DNA from: Paracoccaceae bacterium
Lineage (GTDB): Bacteria; Pseudomonadota; Alphaproteobacteria; Rhodobacterales; Rhodobacteraceae
Assembly (NCBI GenBank): GCA_002401045.1
Contig: NVSA01000046.1
Location: forward strand, 1-5,445
Direction: 5' to 3'
Length of the DNA stretch: 5,445 nucleotides
The position numbers and the translations under genes were made by a program. The notes under the pieces are model-generated. The model was not told where the DNA came from, did no database searches, and saw only the letters and a list, made by a program, of their open reading frames with translations. Positions 1 to 5,122 of the stretch are shown piece after piece; positions within the stretch are counted from its first letter, which is position 1; each line of letters starts with the position of its first letter.

Positions 1-594
1 GGCGTGACCACCTTTGCCCGTCACGGTAACTGTAAAGCGATCCGCCGCCGCCATAATAACCCCTGCCCGCATGCCCATAGATCCCACGGGCATATTCGGC
101 CAATTGTGCAATCCATAGACTGCATCAATGTTGAAACGGTCCATAATGCCTTCTTCGCACATCACACGACCACCGCCCGCGCCCTCTTCACCGGGTTGAA
201 AGATCAGCGCGACGGTGCCTGCAAAATTGCGTGTCTCGGCCAGATAGCGCGCTGCACCGAGCAAAATCGTGGTGTGCCCGTCATGACCGCAAGCATGCAT
301 CTTACCGCTGGTTTGTGATTTATAGACGTGATCACGGACTTCTTGGATCGGTAGCGCGTCCATATCGGCGCGCAACCCGATAACCCCGCCCGTGGCTTTG
401 CCTTTAATCAGCGCCACAACGCCCGTTTCAGCAATGCCTTGGTGAATTTCATCAACGCCAAACTCTGTCAGCTTTTGCACCACAAAAGCCGCCGTTTGCA
501 CACAATCAAAATCCAGCTCAGGATGCTGGTGTAAATGTTGACGCCAAGATTTCATGTCGTCAAAATAATCTGCAATTCGGTTGATCACGGCCAT
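1..594 (-). CDS. M20D-family metallo-amidohydrolase (hippurate / N-acyl-amino acid hydrolase type), C-terminus cut by window edge
   Basis: This is the first 198 residues of a zinc/metal-dependent amidohydrolase that would release an amino acid from an N-acyl or N-aroyl conjugate in the cytoplasm. Seen in the translation: HQHPEL near residue 22, GLRADMDALP at 73-82, MHACGHDGHT at 99-108 (Cys102 and His104 as expected metal ligands), FQPGEEGAGG at 132-141 (catalytic/metal Glu pair 136-137) and GLHNWP at 161-166 (His163). These are hallmarks of peptidase subfamily M20D. The metal-ligand His expected near the C-terminus lies outside the window, so about half the usual length of roughly 390 residues is present. 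The ATG at 594-592 is the first plausible start. The frame stays open for 29 codons upstream, to a TAA at 684-682, but contains no ATG, GTG or TTG. A purine-rich AAGGCGGAG (615-607) lies 12 nt upstream, rather far for a ribosome site. The gene is divergent from mazG. The exact substrate cannot be told from sequence. Confidence 0.93.
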   Translation of the reverse strand, partial: MAVINRIADYFDDMKSWRQHLHQHPELDFDCVQTAAFVVQKLTEFGVDEIHQGIAETGVVALIKGKATGGVIGLRADMDALPIQEVRDHVYKSQTSGKMHACGHDGHTTILLGAARYLAETRNFAGTVALIFQPGEEGAGGGRVMCEEGIMDRFNIDAVYGLHNWPNMPVGSMGMRAGVIMAAADRFTVTVTGKGGHA

Positions 595-651
595 GGCTGC
601 GTTATTCTCCGCCTTATATTTCTGACCCCAAGCATAAGGCGAAACCCCGCG
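595..651. promoter_or_regulatory. Divergent intergenic region between amidohydrolase and mazG
   Basis: The 57-bp gap must hold the 5' signals of both divergent genes unless promoters lie inside the coding regions. Its centre, around 613-620, is AT-rich. Read on the plus strand it gives TATATT (615-620), a possible -10 for mazG. Read on the minus strand it gives TATAAG (618-613), a possible -10 for the hydrolase. No good -35 hexamer is seen at the right distance on either strand, and no palindromic operator is evident. The ribosome-site candidates (AAGG at 636-639 for mazG, AAGGCGGAG at 615-607 for the hydrolase) are both about 12 nt from their starts. The promoter reading is weak. Confidence 0.3.
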
Positions 652-1488
652 ATGACCAATAACAAAGACGCCAGCCAGAAGTTATGCCTTAACCCAAACG
701 GCGGTCTACCGCGTTTGTTGGAAATAATGGCACGACTGCGCGACCCTGAAACGGGCTGTCCTTGGGATATTGAACAAGATTTCCACTCTATCGCGCCCTA
801 TACAATCGAAGAGGCCTACGAGGTTGCCGATGCCATAGAGCAAGGCGACATGGGCGAACTTGAGGGCGAGTTGGGCGATTTATTATTGCAGGTGGTGTAT
901 TATACCCAGATGGGTTCTGAACAGAAAATATTCGATTTTACCAGCGTTACCAATAAGATAGCCGATAAAATGATCCACCGTCACCCGCATGTCTTTGGCG
1001 ATGAGACCCGCGATAAATCTGCCAATCAACAAGTGGCTGACTGGGAAAAGATCAAAGCAGGCGAACGCGCCGCAAAAGGCCAAAATCAGGCAGGTGCTTT
1101 AGACGGCGTTGCACTGGGCTTACCTGCCCTGACCCGCGCGACTAAATTGCAAAAACGTGCGGCGCGGGTCGGGTTTGACTGGCCATCGACGGATCAGGTG
1201 GTTGATAAAATCGCCGAGGAAGCCGCCGAACTGGTTGAGGCGCGTGATGAATTAAGCCATGCCGAACAGGTCGAAGAGTTCGGGGATTTGATGTTCGTGA
1301 TGGCCAATTTGGCACGGCATTTGAAAATTGACCCCGAAGAAGCCCTGCGCAAAGCCAACGCCAAATTCACCCGCCGCTTTGAAGGTGTAGAGGCCAAGCT
1401 TGCCCAACGCGGCAAGACCCCCGCGCAATCTGATCTGGTCGAAATGGATGCCCTGTGGGACGCGGTAAAGGCGGATGAACACGCATAA
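652..1488 (+). CDS. mazG: Nucleoside triphosphate pyrophosphohydrolase MazG
   Basis: This 278-residue cytoplasmic all-alpha NTP pyrophosphatase hydrolyses (d)NTPs to NMP and pyrophosphate, cleaning aberrant nucleotides. Family knowledge also links E. coli MazG to lowering ppGpp. Two MazG domains are seen. The N-terminal one carries CPWDIEQ (36-42), EExxE at 53-57 and ELGD (73-76). The C-terminal one carries EExxE at 189-193 and EFGD (209-212). Both therefore keep the acidic Mg-binding residues. HPHVFGD (111-117) and a following WExxK segment (131-135) are the usual linker motifs. The length is close to the roughly 263 residues of E. coli MazG. The frame is open upstream to an ATG at 535, but those 39 extra residues overlap the divergent hydrolase gene and resemble no MazG sequence, so the ATG at 652 is chosen. 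There is no recognisable terminator after the stop, so read-through into the tetR-type gene is possible. Nothing suggests a toxin-antitoxin locus here: mazE and mazF are absent. Confidence 0.96.
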   Translation: MTNNKDASQKLCLNPNGGLPRLLEIMARLRDPETGCPWDIEQDFHSIAPYTIEEAYEVADAIEQGDMGELEGELGDLLLQVVYYTQMGSEQKIFDFTSVTNKIADKMIHRHPHVFGDETRDKSANQQVADWEKIKAGERAAKGQNQAGALDGVALGLPALTRATKLQKRAARVGFDWPSTDQVVDKIAEEAAELVEARDELSHAEQVEEFGDLMFVMANLARHLKIDPEEALRKANAKFTRRFEGVEAKLAQRGKTPAQSDLVEMDALWDAVKADEHA

Positions 1489-1489
1489 G

Positions 1490-1505
1490 CGTACAGATAT
1501 ATACG
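1490..1505. promoter_or_regulatory. Probable operator 1 of the TetR-type regulator (imperfect palindrome)
   Basis: The sequence CGTACA-gata-TATACG is a 6-4-6 inverted repeat with one mismatch (TATACG instead of TGTACG). It starts one base after the mazG stop codon. It matches the reverse complement of the second site at 1522-1537 in 15 of 16 positions. The symmetric form, the pairing and the position directly upstream of a TetR-family gene support a regulator-binding site. Assigning it to this regulator is inference. Confidence 0.6.
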
Positions 1506-1511
1506 ATTAAA

Positions 1512-1543
1512 TTGACATTACCGTACATATCTGTACGTATAGT
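1512..1543 (+). promoter_or_regulatory. Possible promoter of the TetR-type regulator gene
   Basis: A perfect sigma-70-type -35 hexamer TTGACA lies at 1512-1517. The best -10 match, TATAGT, is at 1538-1543, which leaves a long 20-nt spacer. It also sits only 3 nt before the ATG at 1547, so transcription would begin at or inside the start codon. Spacers of 16-18 nt give only poor -10 hexamers (TACGTA, ACGTAT). The -35 lies between the two palindromes and the second palindrome fills the spacer, a layout expected for repression by occlusion. The -35 is clear; the -10 is uncertain. Confidence 0.4.
1522..1537. promoter_or_regulatory. Probable operator 2 of the TetR-type regulator (perfect palindrome)
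   Basis: The sequence CGTACA-tatc-TGTACG is a perfect 6-4-6 inverted repeat ending 9 nt before the regulator start codon. Its centre is 32 bp from that of operator 1, close to three helical turns, so two dimers could bind the same face of the DNA. It overlaps the promoter spacer, which fits autorepression typical of TetR-family proteins. Binding by this particular regulator is inference. Confidence 0.68.
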
Positions 1544-1546
1544 GCT

Positions 1547-2152
1547 ATGAAAACTGAGAATCAATCAAAACGCCGTGCGCAAATTGAACAAGCCGCTTAT
1601 GAATTGCTGTCCGAAAAGGGCTATAAAGGCAGTTCTATGTTGGCGATTGCCAAACGTGCGGGCGCATCGAATGAAACGCTGTATAAGTGGTATGGCTCAA
1701 AACAAGCGCTGTTTGGCGCGTTGGTCAAAACCAATGCTGCCGAAATCGAGATATTGTTGCAAGATGCCTTGGATGCCAACGGATCAGCGTTGGATGTTCT
1801 AGAAACCATCGGCGCGAAATTACTGCTGATGTTAACGGGGGATAAGGCAATTGCGCTAAACCGCGCCGCCGCGGTCGATGCATCCCAATCAGGCGAATTA
1901 GGCGCGGCACTTGTATCAGAGGGTCGCGGACGCATCGCGCCTTTGATGGGCAAAATCTTTGCTAAAGCAGTACAAAACCAAGAACTATCAGGCCCTGCCC
2001 CTGACATTGCCGACATTTATTTACGCCTGCTGATCGGTGACAGTCAAATCCGCCGCGCCATTGGGGCCACCCAAGAATTCAGCCCCAGTGAGGCCGATAG
2101 GCGGGCGCGTTTCGCGCTCAATTCACTCAAAAAACTTTACTCTAAGGATTAA
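1547..2152 (+). CDS. TetR/AcrR-family transcriptional regulator with AefR-like C-terminal domain
   Basis: This 201-residue one-component DNA-binding repressor has an N-terminal TetR helix-turn-helix at about residues 10-56. The SSMLAIAKRAGASNETLYKWY stretch carries turn and recognition helix, followed by SKQALF. The C-terminal part (about 75-195) resembles the AefR-like TetR C-terminal domain, with the RAAAVDASQSGELGAAL region near 106-122 and GDSQIRRAIG at 164-173. The effector is unknown. Two palindromes directly upstream suggest autoregulation. The following membrane-protein gene starts 4 nt after this stop codon and is probably its main target. The ATG at 1547 has no Shine-Dalgarno in front. 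There is no ATG, GTG or TTG start between the in-frame stop at 1508-1510 and this ATG, and the next Met (residue 31) lies inside the helix-turn-helix, so the start is secure despite the poor ribosome site. The fold is very sure; the ligand and regulon are not known. Confidence 0.93.
   Translation: MKTENQSKRRAQIEQAAYELLSEKGYKGSSMLAIAKRAGASNETLYKWYGSKQALFGALVKTNAAEIEILLQDALDANGSALDVLETIGAKLLLMLTGDKAIALNRAAAVDASQSGELGAALVSEGRGRIAPLMGKIFAKAVQNQELSGPAPDIADIYLRLLIGDSQIRRAIGATQEFSPSEADRRARFALNSLKKLYSKD
2144..2148 (+). promoter_or_regulatory. Shine-Dalgarno that fixes the DUF1772 gene start
   Basis: AAGGA at 2144-2148 lies inside the last codons of the tetR-type gene, 8 nt before the ATG at 2157. 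It selects that ATG over the upstream in-frame ATG at 2037, which lies deep within the regulator gene. It also implies translation from a shared transcript. Confidence 0.8.
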
Positions 2153-2156
2153 TATC

Positions 2157-2666
2157 ATGACATTCTTTGGCTACCGCATATTCTTAACCCTGTCTTTAAT
2201 CATGGTCGGCGCGATGTTTGGTTTTTTCTACGCCTATATCGCATCAGGCATTAATGGGCTGTCCACCATGCCCGCGGATCGCGCAATTGACGCGATGAAT
2301 GCGATCAACATCGCCGTGCGCAACCCGATTTTCTTTCCTCTGTTCTTTTTGACACCCTTCGCCTGTTTCATCGCCGCAGGATTTGGCTGGTTTAGCAGCG
2401 CAAAACGCGCGGCCGTGTTAATAGCCACCGCAGGTGTGGTGTATTTACTGGGCGGGCTTATTTTGACCGCGCAAATAAATGTACCAATGAATGACGCGCT
2501 AAAGCTGGTCGATACGGCGACATTATCACCGCAACAGGCGGCACAGGTTTGGGATGACTACGCCAGTGATTGGTCGTTTTGGAATGCAGTCCGCACGGGC
2601 TTTACAGGTATATCGTTGCTGTTTGTCGGATTGGCGATTTATCGCAGCCCAACGGGGCAATCTTAG
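2157..2666 (+). CDS. DUF1772 / anthrone-oxygenase-like four-helix membrane protein
   Basis: This 169-residue inner-membrane protein has four predicted hydrophobic helices, at about residues 8-30, 57-78, 84-106 and 145-162. Family signatures are seen: a first helix ending in GFFYAY, then N-x-A-V-R-N-P-I-F-F before helix 2, the INVPMND loop (107-113) after helix 3, and the W-D-D-Y-x-x-D-W-x-x-W-N-A-V-R segment (132-146) before helix 4. These match the DUF1772 family, related to fungal anthrone oxygenases. Most bacterial members have no known substrate, so an enzymatic role is not claimed. It starts 4 nt after the tetR-type regulator and has its own Shine-Dalgarno, so it is probably the structural gene of that operon. 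A longer reading from 2037 would add 40 polar residues overlapping the regulator and is rejected. No clear terminator follows before the iron-binding protein gene. Confidence 0.85.
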   Translation: MTFFGYRIFLTLSLIMVGAMFGFFYAYIASGINGLSTMPADRAIDAMNAINIAVRNPIFFPLFFLTPFACFIAAGFGWFSSAKRAAVLIATAGVVYLLGGLILTAQINVPMNDALKLVDTATLSPQQAAQVWDDYASDWSFWNAVRTGFTGISLLFVGLAIYRSPTGQS

Positions 2667-2673
2667 CAGCCTC

Positions 2674-2702
2674 TTGACCTGAGTATTTTTGTCGGATTTA
2701 TA
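2674..2702 (+). promoter_or_regulatory. Possible promoter of the ferric-binding protein gene
   Basis: TTGACC (2674-2679) is a good -35. Seventeen nt downstream is TTTATA (2697-2702), and TATAGG (2699-2704) is an alternative at 19 nt. Initiation would fall near 2709, giving a leader of about 20 nt that still contains the AAGGA ribosome site at 2719-2723. No convincing Fur, Irr or RirA palindrome is seen, although iron control would be expected for the gene. A short direct repeat GGATTTA (2694-2700 and 2703-2709) is present, of unknown meaning. Confidence 0.4.
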
Positions 2703-2729
2703 GGATTTAACAACAACCAAGGATTCGAT

Positions 2730-3743
2730 ATGTTCCCTTCTTTAAAAACAACTGTGCTGGCCGCATCGCTTGCGACCATCGCCCTGCCCGCCTTTGCCGA
2801 TTTCGTGAATGTTTATTCATATCGCCAACCAGAATTGGTTAACCCATTGTTTGATGCCTTCACGGCTGAAACAGGCATCAAAGTAAATGTCGCGTTCTTG
2901 AACAAAGGCTTGGTTGAAAAGCTGGTTGCAGAAGGCAAACGTTCGCCTGCTGATTTGGTGATGACCGTTGATATTTCGCGCCTTAACGCTGTGGTCGAAG
3001 CAGGCGTGACGCAACCTGTTGTATCCGACGTGCTAAACGCAAATATTCCTGCTGAATTTCGCGACCCAGACGGCCACTGGTTTGGCCTGACATCGCGCGC
3101 ACGGATTATCTACGCGTCACGCGATCGGGTAAAAGACGGTGAAGTCACTACTTATGAGGATCTAGCCGATCCAAAATGGAAAGGCCGCATTTGCATCCGT
3201 TCTGGCACCAATGCCTATAACCTAGCGCTAACATCTGCGATGATCGCGCATCACGGTGAAGAGGCCACAACAACCTGGTTAAAAGGCGTCAAAGCCAATT
3301 TAGCGCAAAAACCGTCAGGCAATGACCGTAGCCAGGTCAAAGCGATTTATGCAGGGGTCTGTGATATTTCCATCGGCAACACATATTACATGAAAAAAAT
3401 GCTTGAAAACGACGAGCAAAAAGTCTGGGCCGACAGTGTACGCATTGTTTTTCCGACATTTGAGGACGGTGGCACACACGTAAACCTGTCAGGTGTTGCG
3501 ATGACAAAAGCGGCACCGAACAAAGAGAACGCAATCAAACTGATCGAGTTTTTGTCCTCTGCGAAAGCCCAAGAAATCTATGCCGAAACCAATGGCGAAT
3601 ATCCTTTGAAAGAAGGAACATCGGCCTCTGAATTGGTTGCGGGTTGGGGCTCATTTGATGCCGACGACAAGCCCTTGATCGAGATTGCCAAACTACGTGC
3701 AACCTCTTTGAAAATCACTGAACAAGCAGGCTTTGACGAATAA
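2730..3743 (+). CDS. fbpA: Periplasmic Fe(3+)-binding protein of an iron ABC transporter (FbpA/FutA type)
   Basis: This 337-residue solute-binding protein captures ferric iron in the periplasm for an ABC importer. A Sec signal peptide is clear: Lys6, a hydrophobic stretch to about residue 20, and AFA|D giving probable cleavage after Ala23. The mature protein starts with VNVYSYRQ (26-33), like the VYSxR opening of FutA/IdiA proteins. The iron-binding double Tyr is in GNTYYM (Tyr219-Tyr220), and Tyr31 and Tyr163 are likely further ligands. The conserved LADPKWKGRICIRSG segment spans 145-159. Cys155 and Cys211 are the only two cysteines in the mature chain and could form a disulfide. The start has AAGGA (2719-2723) 6 nt upstream. 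No permease or ATPase gene is adjacent and a strong terminator follows, so the gene is transcribed alone and its partners must lie elsewhere. The family is certain; iron specificity is well supported by the Tyr pair. Confidence 0.93.
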   Translation: MFPSLKTTVLAASLATIALPAFADFVNVYSYRQPELVNPLFDAFTAETGIKVNVAFLNKGLVEKLVAEGKRSPADLVMTVDISRLNAVVEAGVTQPVVSDVLNANIPAEFRDPDGHWFGLTSRARIIYASRDRVKDGEVTTYEDLADPKWKGRICIRSGTNAYNLALTSAMIAHHGEEATTTWLKGVKANLAQKPSGNDRSQVKAIYAGVCDISIGNTYYMKKMLENDEQKVWADSVRIVFPTFEDGGTHVNLSGVAMTKAAPNKENAIKLIEFLSSAKAQEIYAETNGEYPLKEGTSASELVAGWGSFDADDKPLIEIAKLRATSLKITEQAGFDE

Positions 3744-3768
3744 GTCGTCACACAAAACCTGAATTGGT

Positions 3769-3799
3769 AAAAACAGCCCGTATGATGCGGGCTGTTTTT
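3769..3799 (+). terminator. Intrinsic terminator after the ferric-binding protein gene
   Basis: A perfect 12-bp stem, AAAAACAGCCCG (3769-3780) pairing with CGGGCTGTTTTT (3788-3799), closes a 7-nt loop. The GC-rich core runs into five T residues, the form of a Rho-independent terminator. It begins 26 nt after the fbpA stop codon. The symmetric A-tract means it could also work on the opposite strand, though no minus-strand gene approaches it. The 66 bp from here to the antiporter start hold only weak promoter-like hexamers. Confidence 0.93.
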
Positions 3800-3865
3800 C
3801 GTTGTGACGCTTGTTCTTGAACGCTTGGCAGTGTTAAACAGCTACAAAAGATTTGGAGCCTCCCC

Positions 3866-5113
3866 ATGACCGTATTGCAAATTGCGTCCCTATTAATCGT
3901 CTTGGCAGGGGTCTTTGGTTCCATCAACTATCTGTTTTTGAAACTGCCCTCTGCCATTGGCATTTTGATCGTGGCCTTGCTGGCCTCACTCTCTGTCATG
4001 GGGTTGGACGCAGTGTTTCCGACGTTAGGCGCGGCAGATGAAATCCGCAAAATCGTGCTCGATATTGAATTTTCCGACGCCCTGCTCGAAGGCATGTTGG
4101 GACTGTTGCTGTTTGCGGGCGCATTGCACGTCAAACTAGGGGATTTACGCAAAGAAGCTTGGGTGGTTTTACTGATGGCGAGCCTTGGCATTGCAATATC
4201 TACAACCATTGTTGGCTACGGCTTTAGCTGGATGACAGGCGCGCCATTGCTGGTTGCCTTAGTGTTTGGTGCCTTGATTTCACCCACCGATCCCGTGGCG
4301 GTTTTGGGCGTTCTGCGCGAAGCAAACCTGCGCAAATCGCTTGAGACAAAAATCGCAGGCGAAAGTCTGTTCAACGACGGCGTCGGTTATGTTGTATTCC
4401 TATTTCTGGTCGGCATGGCCTTCCCAACGGGCGATCATCACGCCGAAGGCATCATGGGGGCACTCAAGCTCTTTGGCCAAGAAGCCTTAGGTGGCGCGGT
4501 GTTGGGCGCAACTTTAGGCTACTTGGTTTTCCAAGTGATGAAACGCATCGACGATTACCCGCTGGAAGTTTTATTGTCGCTTGGGCTGGCCTTTGGCGGC
4601 TACCAATTGGCAGTATATTTACACATGTCAGGCCCGATTATGGCGGTCGTAGCAGGCTTGTTTATCGGTGATGTTGGCGTCAAATACGGCATGTCCGAGG
4701 AAACCCGCAAATATCTGGACAGCTTTTGGGAATTGATCGACGAGATTTTGAACGCCGTGCTTTTCTTGCTGATCGGCATCGAAGTCTTTGCCGTGGCCTT
4801 TGACATCAACGCCCTTTGGGGCGGTATCGTGTGCATCGTGCTGGCACTGATCGCGCGCTGTGCGGCAGTGTCGATTCCGATCTTGTTGCTGAAACCGTTT
4901 CGTACCTTCACATCCGATGTGATCCCGATCATGACATGGGGCGGCCTAAAGGGCGGCATTTCAGTCGCTTTGGCCTTGTCTTTGCCTGATAATGAATGGA
5001 AACCGATGATCTTGACCGCAACCTATGTTGTGGTGATTTTCTCTATCATCGTGCAAGGGCTGACCATCGCGCCTTTGGCAAATAGACTGGGTCGCGAACC
5101 CGACTTGCTTTAG
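3866..5113 (+). CDS. nhaP: CPA1-family Na+/H+ antiporter (NhaP-like)
   Basis: This 415-residue inner-membrane cation/proton exchanger probably exports Na+ (or K+/Li+) against inward protons for pH and salt homeostasis. It is hydrophobic throughout, with about 12-13 membrane segments. CPA1 hallmarks are seen: ISPTDPVAVLG (138-148), with the Thr-Asp-Pro of the unwound helix, and ESLFNDGVGYVVF (166-178), with the Asn170-Asp171 pair of the ion site. Also seen are a helix Arg at 331 and WGGLKGGISVALALSLP (358-374). In the last motif most relatives I recall have Arg (GGLRG) where this protein has Lys362. There is no long cytoplasmic C-terminal regulatory tail; the chain ends about 15 residues after the last helix. 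GGAG (3855-3858) lies 7 nt before the ATG. A reading in another frame from 3853 is only a shadow. The fur-type gene follows 9 nt downstream, probably on the same mRNA. The ion preference is not decided by sequence alone. Confidence 0.94.
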   Translation: MTVLQIASLLIVLAGVFGSINYLFLKLPSAIGILIVALLASLSVMGLDAVFPTLGAADEIRKIVLDIEFSDALLEGMLGLLLFAGALHVKLGDLRKEAWVVLLMASLGIAISTTIVGYGFSWMTGAPLLVALVFGALISPTDPVAVLGVLREANLRKSLETKIAGESLFNDGVGYVVFLFLVGMAFPTGDHHAEGIMGALKLFGQEALGGAVLGATLGYLVFQVMKRIDDYPLEVLLSLGLAFGGYQLAVYLHMSGPIMAVVAGLFIGDVGVKYGMSEETRKYLDSFWELIDEILNAVLFLLIGIEVFAVAFDINALWGGIVCIVLALIARCAAVSIPILLLKPFRTFTSDVIPIMTWGGLKGGISVALALSLPDNEWKPMILTATYVVVIFSIIVQGLTIAPLANRLGREPDLL

Positions 5114-5115
5114 GA
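5112..5115 (+). promoter_or_regulatory. Shine-Dalgarno that chooses between two close fur starts
   Basis: AGGA at 5112-5115 overlaps the antiporter stop codon (TAG 5111-5113). It is 7 nt from the ATG at 5123 but only 1 nt from the in-frame ATG at 5117, so 5123 is the likely start. The overlap suggests translational coupling to the antiporter. Confidence 0.7.
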
Positions 5116-5122
5116 TATGACT

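Noticed and set aside
4..318. A 104-residue plus-strand open frame at the left edge
   Set aside because: It is antisense to the amidohydrolase, whose minus-strand translation shows continuous M20D motifs; the plus-strand product is low-complexity and His/Arg-rich with no recognisable domain.
535..651. N-terminal extension of mazG from the ATG at 535
   Set aside because: It would overlap the divergent hydrolase gene by 60 bp and adds 39 residues unlike MazG; the ATG at 652 gives a normal-length protein.
652..1488. mazG as part of a MazEF-type toxin-antitoxin or defence locus
   Set aside because: No mazE or mazF is adjacent, and the two-domain housekeeping MazG sits among metabolic and transport genes.
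1621..2016. A 131-residue minus-strand open frame opposite the TetR-type gene
   Set aside because: It is a shadow of the regulator coding strand; its translation has no domain or signal, and the plus frame has clear TetR motifs.
2037..2156. N-terminal extension of the DUF1772 gene from 2037
   Set aside because: The 40 added residues are polar, overlap the regulator reading frame and lack a ribosome site, while AAGGA is well placed for the ATG at 2157.
2676..2693. GAC...GTC arms upstream of fbpA as an IscR/iron-type operator
   Set aside because: The arms are separated by 12 nt instead of the 7 of an IscR type 1 site as I recall it, and the flanks are not symmetric.
4600..4959. A 119-residue minus-strand open frame opposite the antiporter
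   Set aside because: It is a shadow of conserved CPA1 membrane segments; the product has no recognisable domain.
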